DNA from: Tunturiibacter empetritectus
GTDB taxonomy: Bacteria; Acidobacteriota; Terriglobia; Terriglobales; Acidobacteriaceae
Assembly (NCBI RefSeq): GCF_014201375.1
Contig: NZ_JACHDZ010000006.1
Span: 280,843 to 344,842 of the forward strand
DNA: 64,000 nt
Reading direction: 5' to 3'
Part shown: positions 33,825 to 43,250 of the stretch, one piece after another
How the letters are laid out: each line of letters starts with the position of its first letter
How positions within the stretch are numbered: the stretch's first letter is position 1
Program-made: the position numbers and the translations under genes
The notes under the pieces: generated by a model
Database searches by the model: none
What the model was told of the DNA's origin: nothing
The model's input: only the letters and a program-made list of their open reading frames with translations

Positions 33825-35090
33825 TCAGGCGTAGATGCCGCGCTGTTTGGTGGTGTAGGCCACGCGGTCGATCGCCAGCATGTAGGCAGCGATGCGGTTG
33901 TTGACTCCGTGGTTCTGCGCGTAGGTCACGACGTCGTGGAAGCTCTCGGTCATGATGTTGTCGAGGCGTTGGTTGACCTCGGCCTCGGTCCAGAAGTAGC
34001 CCATGCGATCCTGCACCCACTCGAAGTAGCTGGTGGTGACGCCGCCAGCATTGGCGAGGATGTCGGGGATGATGAAGACTTTTTTGTCGGCGAGGATCTC
34101 GTCGGCCACCGTCGTCGTCGGGCCGTTGGCGCCTTCGCAGAGAATCTTGCAGCGGATGCGGTCGGCGTTGCGGCTGGTGATGACGTTCTCGGTTGCTGCG
34201 GGGATGAGGATCTCGCAGTTGTAGGTGAGGAGTTCGTGCTTGTCGACGGCCTCGGCCTCGGTGAAGCCGGTGATGGTGCCGGCACGCTTGCGATGTTCCA
34301 TGAGGGCGTGGATGTCGATGCCGTTGGGGTTGTAGAGGGCACCGTCGTACTCGGCGATGCCGATGACGGTGTAGCCCTTCTGTGCGAGCAGCTTGGCGGA
34401 GTTGGAGCCGACGTTGCCGAAGCCCTGGATGATGACGCGGCAGCCGTCGATGGACATGCCGAGATGCTTCATGGCCTCATCGCAGACGACGGAGACGCCG
34501 CGGCCGGTAGCTTCTTTGCGTCCGCGCGAGCCGCCGAGGTTGACGGGCTTGCCGGTGACGACGGCGTTGACGGTCTGGCGCATGTGCATGGAGTAGGTAT
34601 CCATGATCCAGGCCATGGTCTGCTCGTCGGTGCCCATGTCGGGCGCTGGAACATCTTTTTCCGGTCCGATGAATTCGATGAGTTCGGCGGTGTAGCGGCG
34701 GGTCATGCGTTCGAGTTCGCCCTGGGACATTTTTTTGGGGTCGCAGATGATGCCGCCCTTGGCTCCGCCGAAGGGGATGTTGACGACGGCGCACTTCCAG
34801 GTCATCCAGGAGGCCAGGGCGCGGACCTCGTCGAGGGAGACGTCGGGGGCGTAGCGGATGCCGCCTTTGGCTGGGCCGCGAGCGATGGAGTGCTGGACGC
34901 GGTAGCCGGTGAAGACTTCGATGGAGCCGTCGTCCATGCCGACGGGAATGTGGACGATGAGTTCGCGGGAGGGGTAGCGGAGGACCTTCCAGATGCCTTG
35001 ATCGAGGTTGAGTTTTCTTGCGGCGAAGTCGAATCGAGCGGCCTGGGCTTCCCAGGGGTTAGTCTCCTGCTCGAGCGTAAGCGTCTGCAT
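33825..35090 (-). CDS. Glu/Leu/Phe/Val dehydrogenase (glutamate dehydrogenase)
   Basis: A 421-residue NAD(P)-dependent enzyme interconverting glutamate and 2-oxoglutarate plus ammonia. The substrate site PFGGAKGGI with catalytic Lys, the [18 protein letters not shown] segment and the Rossmann stretch [25 protein letters not shown] are present, and the length fits hexameric bacterial enzymes. ATG 35090 has AAAGGA 8 bases upstream and the family-like start [17 protein letters not shown] 35138 also has a GAGG and would add 16 residues. Cofactor preference cannot be read safely. Monocistronic. Confidence 0.95.
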   Translation of the reverse strand: MQTLTLEQETNPWEAQAARFDFAARKLNLDQGIWKVLRYPSRELIVHIPVGMDDGSIEVFTGYRVQHSIARGPAKGGIRYAPDVSLDEVRALASWMTWKCAVVNIPFGGAKGGIICDPKKMSQGELERMTRRYTAELIEFIGPEKDVPAPDMGTDEQTMAWIMDTYSMHMRQTVNAVVTGKPVNLGGSRGRKEATGRGVSVVCDEAMKHLGMSIDGCRVIIQGFGNVGSNSAKLLAQKGYTVIGIAEYDGALYNPNGIDIHALMEHRKRAGTITGFTEAEAVDKHELLTYNCEILIPAATENVITSRNADRIRCKILCEGANGPTTTVADEILADKKVFIIPDILANAGGVTTSYFEWVQDRMGYFWTEAEVNQRLDNIMTESFHDVVTYAQNHGVNNRIAAYMLAIDRVAYTTKQRGIYA

Positions 35091-35320
35091 TTTTACGTTC
35101 CTTTGTTCTGTTGCTGGTATCAGCGATTCTCCGGCCATCGTTTTGCCTCACAAGAAGCAGGATACAGCTTGTGCCAGACCGGTCTGTGGCCAAACTTGGC
35201 GAGTATAGGCCGCTGGAATGACGATATGCAATGAAACCAATGGGGGAGTATCCGCCTTAGTCAAGGTTCGCCGATTCGACCTAAAACGTGCATAAAGACG
35301 CATTTATGATGGAGGAAGAC

Positions 35321-36892
35321 ATGCCTTCTTTTGACTCCAACTCCCTCCCCTCTGCCGCTGAATTTCTAAAATTAAGCCGTAAACACTCGCTGGTGCCCGT
35401 TTATCGCACGGTGACGGCAGATCTCGAGACCCCGGTGTCGGCGTTTCTGCGAATTGCTTCCGAGGAGCCGGAGGCGTTTCTGCTGGAGTCGGTTGAAGGC
35501 GGCGAGCATGTGGGGCGCTATACGTTTATCGGGATACAACCGTACAAGCGGATGGTGGCGCGGGGGACGCGGATTACGGTTCGCGAGGGGCGGCGGGAGA
35601 GCGCGTTTGACGGGGACATCTTTGAGGAGCTGAAGAAGGCTCTGAGTGGGCATACTCCGGCGCGGTTGCCGGGGCTGCCTCCGTTTACGGCTGGTGCGGT
35701 GGGGTTCTTTGCGTATGACGTGGTCCGGCAGATTGAGAAGCTGCCCTCGCTGGCGAAGGATGAGCTGGGAGTTCCGGATGCTTGCCTGATGTTTTTTGAC
35801 CAGGTGCTGGCGTTCGACCATGTGAAGAAGGAGATTCACCTGATGGTGACGGCGGACCTGACGCGGGAGGCTCGCGAGGGTGCGTATGAGCGGGCGGTGC
35901 GTCGGCTGAACAAGATGGAAAAGCGACTGGCGGAGGCGTTGCCGGTACGCAAGAAGAAGAAGCCTGAGGGGAGGTTGAAGATCACTTCGCGCACCCCAAA
36001 GGCTGCGTTTCTAAAGGCAGTGGAGAAGACGAAGGAGTACATCGCTTCTGGGGATGTGTTTCAGTGTGTGATCTCGCAGCGGTTCGATTGCGTGCCGGGG
36101 GTGGATGCGTTTGAGGTCTATCGTGCGCTGCGGATTGTGAACCCTTCGCCGTATATGTACTTTTTGCGTTTTGGTTTGGAGGATGCTGGCGAGGCCGGGT
36201 TGAAACCCTCGTCTGCAAAGGCCAGACGTGGGGCACCCGCTTCGGTACCGCCCCGATCTTCTGTGGCGCATATTGTGGGGTCGTCCCCGGAGCTGCTGGT
36301 GAGGGTGCATGGGCGTGAGGTGGAGTATCGGCCGATTGCGGGGACGAGGCCGCGGGGTGCGGATGAAGCGAAGGATCGGGCGATGGAGGCGGATCTGCGC
36401 GCGGATGAAAAGGAGGTCGCCGAGCACATCATGCTGGTCGACCTGGGGCGGAACGACGTGGGGCGGGTGAGTGAGTTTGGGTCAGTGAAGGTGAAGGATC
36501 TGATGTTCGTGGAGCGGTACAGCCACGTGATGCATATGGTGAGTTCACTGGAAGGCAAGCTGAAGGCTGGGCTGGGGGCGCTGGATGCGTTTCGTGCGTG
36601 CTTCCCTGCCGGTACGCTTAGCGGTGCGCCGAAGATTCGGGCGATGGAGATTATTGAGGAGTTGGAGCCTGCTCGGCGTGGGGTGTATGGCGGGAGTGTG
36701 CTGTATGCGGACTTCAGCGGGAACTTGGATTCTTGCATTGCCATCCGGACGCTGTTCATGAACGGCGGGCAGGGGCACTTTCAGGCGGGCGGGGGGATCG
36801 TGGCGGATTCGGTGCCGGAGAAAGAGTTTGAGGAGTCGGTGAATAAGGCGCGGGCGGTGGTGCGGGCGATTGAACGGGCGAGGGGCGTTTAG
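35321..36892 (+). CDS. trpE: Anthranilate synthase component I
   Basis: A 523-residue chorismate-utilising enzyme that makes anthranilate from chorismate with ammonia supplied by TrpG, the first step of tryptophan synthesis. The N-terminal LLESVEGGEHVGRYTFIG belongs to the tryptophan-binding feedback region; HIVGSSPELLVR, RPIAGTRPRGADEAKD, MLVDLGRNDVGRV and FPAGTLSGAPKIRAMEII are the catalytic blocks. ATG 35321 has GGAGG five bases ahead. Residues about 288-316 (DAGEAGLKPSS to PPRSSV) are an extra segment between PYMYFLRFG and AHIVGSSPE, normally adjacent. The insert is in frame, and all catalytic motifs remain. Confidence 0.94.
   Translation: MPSFDSNSLPSAAEFLKLSRKHSLVPVYRTVTADLETPVSAFLRIASEEPEAFLLESVEGGEHVGRYTFIGIQPYKRMVARGTRITVREGRRESAFDGDIFEELKKALSGHTPARLPGLPPFTAGAVGFFAYDVVRQIEKLPSLAKDELGVPDACLMFFDQVLAFDHVKKEIHLMVTADLTREAREGAYERAVRRLNKMEKRLAEALPVRKKKKPEGRLKITSRTPKAAFLKAVEKTKEYIASGDVFQCVISQRFDCVPGVDAFEVYRALRIVNPSPYMYFLRFGLEDAGEAGLKPSSAKARRGAPASVPPRSSVAHIVGSSPELLVRVHGREVEYRPIAGTRPRGADEAKDRAMEADLRADEKEVAEHIMLVDLGRNDVGRVSEFGSVKVKDLMFVERYSHVMHMVSSLEGKLKAGLGALDAFRACFPAGTLSGAPKIRAMEIIEELEPARRGVYGGSVLYADFSGNLDSCIAIRTLFMNGGQGHFQAGGGIVADSVPEKEFEESVNKARAVVRAIERARGV
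36185..36268 (+). repeat. Repeat-like insert within trpE
   Basis: The extra segment of trpE contains two small hairpins, GGGT-TGAA-ACCC (36198-36209) and CGTCTG-CAAAGGC-CAGACG (36210-36228), back to back, unlike the surrounding coding DNA. That layout and the in-frame insertion at a loop suggest a short dispersed palindromic element captured by the gene. Exact borders cannot be set without an alignment. Confidence 0.5.
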
Positions 36893-37047
36893 CGAATCTT
36901 GCGTAGGTGCGAGTACCTCCGCTGCGGATGGAATCGAAGCCGCAACAAGATCAGTTCGGTACCGAAATCAACTTGCGTGGTGTTCTAGTAATGTTATTGA
37001 AATTCCTGCAGCATATTTTCTGGTTATAGCGATCTCTGGGGGAACAC

Positions 37048-37593
37048 GTGATTCGTAAGGGGCTAACGCTAGGGTTGTTTTCAATTCTCGTTGTGTCGAC
37101 GGCTGTAGGAGGTCAAACAGCGCCGACCAATAACCTGTACAGAAACTTTGACGGAACCTGGGTCGGTTTCGAACAGACGTTACGGAACGGTGCCATGGTA
37201 GAGGAACCCGTGAAGATAGTTATTTCTGAGCTTCCAAAGAAACACCTGATGCGTTGGGACTATATCGACAACGCGGGGAAGGGGTCACGATTCGTAGCTC
37301 TGAATCTCTCGAAATCCGAGATGACGATGCATTTTGGAGAAGATCCAGACGAGCATCTGAGGGTCACGGGCTTGGATCGTTTCGCGTCTGAAGGGTTAGG
37401 CGAATTTTCTGCCTTTCGTGCGAACTCTGACAGCAAAGGCAAAAAGAGCATTGACCGCGTTACCTTTCACCTTGCACCCAATAGTTTCAATTACGAATGG
37501 GAAGTAACTTCTGACGGGCAGAGTTACAAGACCTATTCCGCATTTGCGCTAAAGCGCGAGGTCTCTTCATCGGCTCCCAGAAAGCCTGAATAA
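37048..37593 (+). CDS. Secreted hypothetical protein between trpE and trpG
   Basis: A 181-residue protein starting at GTG 37048 after a GGGGGAA. A signal peptide spans about residues 1-22 (GLTLGLFSILVVSTAVGG). The mature part looks like an all-beta, lipocalin-like or DUF1579-type fold (NFDGTWVGFEQTLRNG, MRWDYIDNAGKGSRFVALN, VTFHLAPNSFNYEWEV), but I do not recognise a family. Its codons look more AT-rich than trpE and trpG, and 130-155-base spacers flank it, hinting at insertion between the two tryptophan genes. Confidence 0.7.
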   Translation: MIRKGLTLGLFSILVVSTAVGGQTAPTNNLYRNFDGTWVGFEQTLRNGAMVEEPVKIVISELPKKHLMRWDYIDNAGKGSRFVALNLSKSEMTMHFGEDPDEHLRVTGLDRFASEGLGEFSAFRANSDSKGKKSIDRVTFHLAPNSFNYEWEVTSDGQSYKTYSAFALKREVSSSAPRKPE

Positions 37594-37722
37594 TGTTAAA
37601 TCAATAGCAAATACGGTGAACTGATCCCGACTTCGCAATGTCTCTCATCGGCGACGGTTTCATGGCCTTAGTGTCTCAACACTTGGTTCCGACTAATGCT
37701 TGGGGCGTAGAATTTAATTGCT

Positions 37723-38310
37723 ATGGTCTTTGTTCTGGATAACTACGATTCGTTTACTTACAACCTGGTGCAGTATATGGGTGAGCTTGGGGCCGAGATG
37801 GTGATTCGGCGCAACGATGAGCTGACGCCGAAGGAGGTTGAGGCGCTGCGGCCGGAGAGGATTTTGATCTCGCCGGGGCCTTGTACGCCGCAGGATGCGG
37901 GGATCAGCATGGAGCTGATCAAGCACTTCGCTGCGTTGGGTGCGGCGGGTGGGCGGAGGGTGCCGATCCTTGGGGTGTGCCTGGGGCATCAGGCGATTGG
38001 AGCGGCGTTTGGAGGCAATGTGATTCGCGCGCCGAAGCTGATGCACGGCAAGACGAGCGAGGTGGAGCATGATGGAAAGACCATCTTTGCGGGGATACCG
38101 TCGGCGATGACGTGTACGCGATACCACTCGCTGATTGTGTCGGAGGAGGGGCTGCCGGAGGAGCTGGAGGTGTCGGCACGGACAGCAGATGGTGAGACGA
38201 TTATGGCGCTGCGGCATCGCGAGCTACCGATTGAAGGCGTGCAGTTTCATCCGGAGAGCGTGTTGACGGTGCACGGCAAACAGATCATTCAAAATTTCCT
38301 GAAGATGTAG
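37723..38310 (+). CDS. trpG: Anthranilate synthase component II (glutamine amidotransferase)
   Basis: A 195-residue class I glutaminase that hands ammonia to TrpE; in many bacteria the same protein also serves PabB. Nucleophile Cys86 sits in [11 protein letters not shown]; the His and Glu of the triad are in the C-terminal QFHPESV. The N-terminus [20 protein letters not shown] is diagnostic. It lies 830 bases after trpE, separated by a secreted protein gene, so it may have its own promoter in 37594-37722. It is followed after 11 bases by an unrelated exported protein gene. Confidence 0.95.
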   Translation: MVFVLDNYDSFTYNLVQYMGELGAEMVIRRNDELTPKEVEALRPERILISPGPCTPQDAGISMELIKHFAALGAAGGRRVPILGVCLGHQAIGAAFGGNVIRAPKLMHGKTSEVEHDGKTIFAGIPSAMTCTRYHSLIVSEEGLPEELEVSARTADGETIMALRHRELPIEGVQFHPESVLTVHGKQIIQNFLKM

Positions 38311-38321
38311 GGTGGGTTGCG

Positions 38322-39257
38322 ATGGTGCGTCGGCTGATGGTGGTGTTCGCGATGGGGTGTGGAGTGGCGCGGGCGCAGCAGCCGATTGGGACGGTGGGGA
38401 TTCAGAACGCGAACGTTGCAGGCGCGCTTGAGGTGAGCAACGGTCAGGCGATTCTGGTGGGGAACACGACCGTCACGGCCAGAGATCACACGGCTGAGAT
38501 TGAGTTGAAGCGGGGCGGCACGGTGCGGGTGTGCGCGACCAGTGGTCTGCATCTGACCTCCGGCCAAGGGGCGACTGGCCAGCAGCCGTTGATGCTGGCG
38601 CTGGATCGCGGCGCGATTGAGGTGCAGATGGCCGCGACGACGCACGACATGGTGATGACGCCGGACCTGCGTTTTACGATGCGCGGAGACGGCCCGCTCG
38701 ATCTGCAACTTCGCGTGACGCGGAACGGCGATACGTGCGTTGAAAATCGCGGGACACAGGCGCCTGTGCTCAACATCGCGGACCAGTTTGGGGAGACAAG
38801 TTACGTACTGAACCCCGGGCAGCATGTGCTCTTCGAACATGGCAGCCTGAAAGAGGTCGTCGACCATGAGAGTTCGTCGTGCGGATGCCCTTCGGAGCCT
38901 GCGGCGCCTACGATGACGGTCGCCGACGCACTTTTGAACGCGGGCGACGCCTCAAAGACTGCGGCGGAACAGCATCCCTTCCCTGCTGCCGTGAGCGCGG
39001 GCTTGGCTCCAGTCGCGGTGCCGCAAGCTCCTACGGGAGATCTGCATGAGCAGGTTGCGGCGACCTTGAGCTCCGGAGAGGGAGCCGATAGTTTGACACC
39101 GGCTGCTGCGCCGGATCCGAAGGGAAAGACCGGAGAAGCCCCTACGAGCGCGACTGCGCAGACTACAACCCCGCCCAATTCGCCACCGCCGACGCCCCCT
39201 CGCCACGGTTTCGCGCACGCCCTGGGCCGGTTCTTCCGAAAGATTTTTGGCGACTGA
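38322..39257 (+). CDS. Exported FecR-like/Pro-rich hypothetical protein
   Basis: A 311-residue protein with a short signal peptide (MVRRLMVVFAMGCGVARAQ). Residues about 20-170 are beta-rich (ALEVSNGQAILVGNTTVTARDHTAEIELKRGGTV) and resemble the FecR-like fold, with YVLNPGQHVLFEHG at the end. A CGCP motif near 188 may form a disulfide or bind metal. The C-terminal 100 residues are Ala/Pro/Thr-rich and disordered, ending in a basic patch (HALGRFFRKIFGD) that may contact membrane. It starts 11 bases after trpG, probably co-transcribed without a functional tie. Confidence 0.7.
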   Translation: MVRRLMVVFAMGCGVARAQQPIGTVGIQNANVAGALEVSNGQAILVGNTTVTARDHTAEIELKRGGTVRVCATSGLHLTSGQGATGQQPLMLALDRGAIEVQMAATTHDMVMTPDLRFTMRGDGPLDLQLRVTRNGDTCVENRGTQAPVLNIADQFGETSYVLNPGQHVLFEHGSLKEVVDHESSSCGCPSEPAAPTMTVADALLNAGDASKTAAEQHPFPAAVSAGLAPVAVPQAPTGDLHEQVAATLSSGEGADSLTPAAAPDPKGKTGEAPTSATAQTTTPPNSPPPTPPRHGFAHALGRFFRKIFGD

Positions 39258-39407
39258 TCAGACGTGGTGTCAACGCGGCTACAGGAGCAGGAAACATTCG
39301 CTCTGAGCTACAATTATAGGGTTGTAGGCTCGCCGGCAGAGATGCCGATGCCCACACCAAAATTCTCAGTACAGCTGAAATTCAGCACAGATCAGGGGTT
39401 TTCTTTT

Positions 39408-39965
39408 ATGTCGATTCCCGCAACGCAGATGCGCCCGGGCATGATTATCAAGTACAGGGACGATCTTCACCTGGTGTTCTCGGTGGAGCATCGCACTCCC
39501 GGCAACCTCCGCGCGTTCATCCAGGCAAAGCTTCGCAATGTTCGCACGGGCGCGATGTTCACCGAGCGCTTTCGCTCGCCTGACCCGATTGAACGCGTCT
39601 ACGTGGATGAGGTGAAGATGGAGTTTCTTTACAACGACGGCGATGAGTACTACTTCATGGATGACAAGTTCGAGCAGACCATGCTGAAGCGTGACACTTT
39701 GGGGGATGCCGTCGATTACCTGCTGCCGAACCTTTCGATCAGTGTCAGCTTTCATGATGGCAAGGCAGTCGGCATCGAGCTTCCGGGAGTGGTCGAGATG
39801 ACCGTGATGGAGACTGAGCCTGGGATCAAGTCGGCGACAGCGTCGTCTGTCTCCAAGCCAGCAAAGCTCGAAACAGGGCTCGTCGTGCAGGTGCCCGCCT
39901 TCATTAACGAAGGCGAAAAGATTCGCGTGGATACTGCAGAAGGCGCCTATATGAGCAGGGCATAA
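39408..39965 (+). CDS. efp: Elongation factor P
   Basis: A 185-residue translation factor that enters the ribosomal E site and rescues stalling at polyproline. All three beta-barrel domains are present (FSVEHRTPGNLRAFIQAKLRN; EFLYNDGDEYYFMDD; C-terminal VPAFINEGEKIRVDTAEGAYMSR). ATG 39408 follows an AGGGG; the frame is open to 39264, but the extra 48 residues do not belong to the family. The tip residue that is Lys34 in E. coli and Arg32 in Pseudomonas is Asn33 here, so neither lysylation nor rhamnosylation can occur at that site. A terminator follows. Confidence 0.95.
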   Translation: MSIPATQMRPGMIIKYRDDLHLVFSVEHRTPGNLRAFIQAKLRNVRTGAMFTERFRSPDPIERVYVDEVKMEFLYNDGDEYYFMDDKFEQTMLKRDTLGDAVDYLLPNLSISVSFHDGKAVGIELPGVVEMTVMETEPGIKSATASSVSKPAKLETGLVVQVPAFINEGEKIRVDTAEGAYMSRA

Positions 39966-39985
39966 CAAAGCTCATTCTTAGAGAT

Positions 39986-40013
39986 GGCGGAGTCACTGGC
40001 TCCGCCTTTTCTT
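39986..40013 (+). terminator. Intrinsic terminator of efp
   Basis: GGCGGAG (39986-39992), loop TCACTGG and CTCCGCC (40000-40006) followed by TTTTCTTTC. It lies 21 bases past the efp stop and separates it from acylphosphatase. Confidence 0.8.
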
Positions 40014-40065
40014 TCGTCTGCTGCTCCTTGCATGGGGGTAGCTGCTCTGCGACACTGGAGGCTCC

Positions 40066-40347
40066 ATGGTGTGCCATTACCTCGTAAAAGGTCGCGTGCA
40101 GGGAGTCGGGTTTCGCTGGTTCGTGCACCAGGAGGCGGCTGAGATTGGTCTGCGGGGATGGGTCCGGAATACCGACCAGGGTCACGTTGAGATCGTTGCG
40201 GCGGGGAGACCAGAAGAGCTTGCCGAGTTGAAGGATGCGCTGCGGAAGGGTTCGCGCGGCAGCCGCGTCGACGCCGTAGAGGAACAGGAACTGGTCGAGA
40301 GTGAAGGCGCGCAGCTCGGACCATTTGAGATTGAAGGAGCCTGGTAA
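40066..40347 (+). CDS. acyP: Acylphosphatase
   Basis: A 93-residue enzyme hydrolysing acyl phosphates to carboxylate and phosphate. The phosphate loop GRVQGVGFRWF supplies the catalytic Arg, and the Asn is in LRGWVRNTDQGHVE. Length and fold are those of the common single-domain acylphosphatases. It ends 6 bases before apt, so the two are probably one transcript. Confidence 0.95.
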   Translation: MVCHYLVKGRVQGVGFRWFVHQEAAEIGLRGWVRNTDQGHVEIVAAGRPEELAELKDALRKGSRGSRVDAVEEQELVESEGAQLGPFEIEGAW

Positions 40348-40353
40348 GAACTG

Positions 40354-40893
40354 ATGACACTACCGATTAATTGTGAACCACTGAAGACTCTGATCCGCAC
40401 CGTGCCGGATTTTCCCAAGCCTGGGATTCTGTTCTACGACATCACGACAGTCTTAAAGGATAAGGCGGGGTTCGCCACGCTGATCGACGCCTTCGCGCAG
40501 TACTACATTGGGAAAGAGATCGACCTGGTGCTGGGCATCGAAGCCCGTGGCTTCATCTTCGGACCGGCGCTGGCGTATCGCCTGAACGCGGGATTTGTGC
40601 CGGTGCGCAAGCCGAAGAAACTGCCCGCCTCAACGGCTCGAGTCAACTACGATCTCGAGTACGGCACCGATTCATTGGAGATTCATCTCGACGCCATCCA
40701 GCCCGGCGAGCGCGTCGTGATCGTGGATGATCTTCTCGCGACCGGCGGCACCATGCAGGCGACGGTGCAACTGGTGCGGCAGCTCGGCGGGGAGATCGCG
40801 GGTCTTGGATTTGCGATTGAACTCGATTTCCTGAAGGGCCGCGAAAAGTTTCAAGAGTACGACGTATTAAGCCTGCTCCACTACGACGAATAA
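40354..40893 (+). CDS. apt: Adenine phosphoribosyltransferase
   Basis: A 179-residue purine-salvage enzyme making AMP from adenine and PRPP. The PRPP loop [14 protein letters not shown] is intact, and the adenine-side segment [17 protein letters not shown] plus [15 protein letters not shown] are family hallmarks. Cytosolic dimer by family. Coupled closely to acylphosphatase upstream; the alcohol dehydrogenase gene begins 63 bases downstream. Confidence 0.97.
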   Translation: MTLPINCEPLKTLIRTVPDFPKPGILFYDITTVLKDKAGFATLIDAFAQYYIGKEIDLVLGIEARGFIFGPALAYRLNAGFVPVRKPKKLPASTARVNYDLEYGTDSLEIHLDAIQPGERVVIVDDLLATGGTMQATVQLVRQLGGEIAGLGFAIELDFLKGREKFQEYDVLSLLHYDE

Positions 40894-40956
40894 CTGAATC
40901 GCGCCAAACAACATCTCTTGAGCTACTCGTCACACTGCAACGACAAAGGGGAAAAG

Positions 40957-42003
40957 ATGAAGTCACGTGGATATGCGGTGCACGATAAGAAGTCGCCTCT
41001 GGTTCCTTTCAGCTTCGAGCGGCGTGAGCCAGGCGCGAACGATGTCGTCGTTGAGATTGCTTACTCCGGCGTCTGCCACTCGGATATTCATCAGGCTCGA
41101 GATGAGTGGGGCGGTTCGATCTATCCGATGGTGCCAGGGCACGAGATCGTCGGGCATGTGACCGCAGTTGGTGGTGCGGTAAAGAAGTTCAAGGTCGGCG
41201 ACCTTGCCGCCGTCGGAGTGATCGTCGACTCCTGCCGGGTGTGCGAAAACTGCAAGGCCGACGAGCAGCAGTACTGCCTGAAGGGCGCAGTGGAAACCTA
41301 CAACAAGCGCAACTACGCGGGCGAAGTCACTTACGGTGGCTACGCCAATAACATTGTTGTGAACGAGAACTACGTCCACACGATCTCCCCGAAGCTGAAC
41401 CTCGCTGCGGTGGCGCCGTTGCTGTGCGCGGGAATTACAACCTACTCACCGCTACGCCACTGGAAGGTCGGAGCGAACAGCAAGGTGGGCGTGGTTGGAC
41501 TGGGGGGTTTGGGTCACATGGGCTTGAAGTTCGCTCATTCTTTCGGCGCGTATGTGGTGCAGTTCACCACCTCCGAAAACAAGATCGAAGATGCGAAGAA
41601 GCTGGGTGCCGATGAGGTGGTTGTCACCAAAGACGCCGCAGCTCTAGCCAAACACACTGGAAGCTTCGACTTCATTCTCGACTGCGTTTCTGCGCCCCAC
41701 GATATCAACCAGTATCTGAATCTGCTGCGATTGAATGGAACCCTGTGCCTGGTGGGTCTTCCTGAAACTCCCTTGTCGGTGGCTCCGTTTTCGGTGGTGG
41801 CCAATCGGCGTTCGCTGGCAGGATCGGGGATCGGCGGGATGAATCAGACGCAGGAGATGCTGGACTACTGCGCCGAACACAACATCGTCTCCGACATTGA
41901 GCTGATCTCGGTCGACAAACTGGACGAAGCCTACGAGCGGGTATTAAATGCCGACGTGAAGTATCGCTTCGTAATCGATATGGCTACGTTGCCTAAGGGT
42001 TAG
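40957..42003 (+). CDS. Zinc-dependent NAD(P) alcohol dehydrogenase (YahK/CAD-like)
   Basis: A 348-residue medium-chain dehydrogenase that reduces aldehydes to alcohols. Catalytic zinc ligands are Cys in SGVCHSDIH, His-Glu in VPGHEIVGH and Cys in LLCAGITTYSPL; the structural zinc site is CRVCENCKADEQQYC. The Rossmann motif is VGVVGLGGLGHMGLKFA; family members of this type prefer NADPH. ATG 40957 has AAAGGGG upstream; an in-frame codon at 40918 would add 13 residues lacking in relatives. Confidence 0.94.
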   Translation: MKSRGYAVHDKKSPLVPFSFERREPGANDVVVEIAYSGVCHSDIHQARDEWGGSIYPMVPGHEIVGHVTAVGGAVKKFKVGDLAAVGVIVDSCRVCENCKADEQQYCLKGAVETYNKRNYAGEVTYGGYANNIVVNENYVHTISPKLNLAAVAPLLCAGITTYSPLRHWKVGANSKVGVVGLGGLGHMGLKFAHSFGAYVVQFTTSENKIEDAKKLGADEVVVTKDAAALAKHTGSFDFILDCVSAPHDINQYLNLLRLNGTLCLVGLPETPLSVAPFSVVANRRSLAGSGIGGMNQTQEMLDYCAEHNIVSDIELISVDKLDEAYERVLNADVKYRFVIDMATLPKG

Positions 42004-42025
42004 TCGGGCCGCTTGTCTTCGCGGT

Positions 42026-43231
42026 TCAGGCGAAGAGGGTAAACAGCGGCGAATCCAAAGCGACGGTCTGCGTAGGCCCGGAGAGCTTTCCCGTGGAGGA
42101 ATCGCGGCGAAAGACCGTGACATTCGCGGAGTCCTGATTCCCGCAGAGCAGCCACTGCGCCGTCGTGTCCAGCGTGAAGTGGCGAGGCGTCTTGCCGCCG
42201 CAGGGGATCCGCTGGAGCAACGCAAGGTCGCCGTTTCTTGCAATGGAGAAGACGACCAGCGAGTCTTCCCCACGATTGCTGGCGTAGAGAAAATTTCCGT
42301 CGGGAGAGATCGTGAGTTCCGCAGCGGTATTCTTCTCAGCCGGAAAGTCCGCCGCGATCGTCTTGATCGAGAAGGTGGAATTAACCAAAAGGCCCTGCGG
42401 CGCATTACTGAAACGAGTAGCTGTCCACAGGCAGCGATCGATACTTGAGTCGATCTCGTTGATGCAGTAGACCCAGCGGCCGTTGGGGTGGAAGACGACG
42501 TGGCGAGGCCCGCAACCTGGACGCTCGTTGGTGAACAGATGTGGGTCGGAGAGCTCGCCCGTCTCCGGATGAATGTAAAAGACTGCGATGTGGTCGGTGC
42601 CAAGATCGCAGACCAGTAGGAAGCGGTCATCGGGCGAGATGGTAACGCAATGCGGGTGCGAGTTGTCCTGACGAGCAGAGATAGGACCAAGTGCTCCGAA
42701 CTTCTGATGATCCTTAAAGTCTACACGTTCGACCGGCTGGCTGAGCGTTCCATCTGGCTGGATGCGGTAAGAGGCGACAGAACCGCCGAAGTAGTTAGCC
42801 ACAAAGGCGGCATGCCCGGTAGAGTCTACCGAGACATAAGCAGGCCCGGCGCCGCCGGAGGGAACCTGCCCGGTCTGCTGAAGGTTGCCATCTTTCGGAT
42901 CCAGCATAAAAGTTGTAACGGTAGCGCCAGGATCGTTGATGGCATTGACCGCATAAAGCGAGCGGCGTCCCACACCAGGCGGGGTGACCGCAAGATAAGA
43001 CGGCCGGACCGTGGCGGCAATCAGTGTTGGCGGAGTCAGTTGACCAAGAGCGGGATCGAAGGTCGACCGGTAGATACCTTTGCTGACTCCCTTATTCGTG
43101 TCAGTTCCAAAGAAGACATGAATCGGGGGCGGCGGAGCTACTTTCTTTTTGCGAGTGGGCCACGTCGCAAAGGCCCGCGCAGAGGCGGCGAAGGCAGGAA
43201 ACAAGACAAGGAATCGTCGGCGCGAGAACAT
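42026..43231 (-). CDS. Tat-exported lactonase-family beta-propeller (Pgl-like)
   Basis: A 401-residue protein of the YbhE/6-phosphogluconolactonase-like family. A twin-arginine-type signal, SRRRFLVLFPAFAASARA, directs export, which is at odds with a cytosolic pentose-phosphate role. Seven blades recur with motifs such as SPDDRFLLVCDLGTDHIAVF, FHPNGRWVYCINEIDSS and SPDGNFLYASNRGEDSLVVF. True activity may be on other lactones or absent. Single gene, convergent with the alcohol dehydrogenase. Confidence 0.88.
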   Translation of the reverse strand: MFSRRRFLVLFPAFAASARAFATWPTRKKKVAPPPPIHVFFGTDTNKGVSKGIYRSTFDPALGQLTPPTLIAATVRPSYLAVTPPGVGRRSLYAVNAINDPGATVTTFMLDPKDGNLQQTGQVPSGGAGPAYVSVDSTGHAAFVANYFGGSVASYRIQPDGTLSQPVERVDFKDHQKFGALGPISARQDNSHPHCVTISPDDRFLLVCDLGTDHIAVFYIHPETGELSDPHLFTNERPGCGPRHVVFHPNGRWVYCINEIDSSIDRCLWTATRFSNAPQGLLVNSTFSIKTIAADFPAEKNTAAELTISPDGNFLYASNRGEDSLVVFSIARNGDLALLQRIPCGGKTPRHFTLDTTAQWLLCGNQDSANVTVFRRDSSTGKLSGPTQTVALDSPLFTLFA

Positions 43232-43250
43232 GGACCAAACCCCTGGGAGG

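Noticed and set aside
33909..35234. 441-residue open frame antisense to glutamate dehydrogenase
   Set aside because: Its Asp/Gly/Val/Ala-rich translation is a by-product of GC-rich third positions in the real gene on the other strand; no start signal or family pattern.
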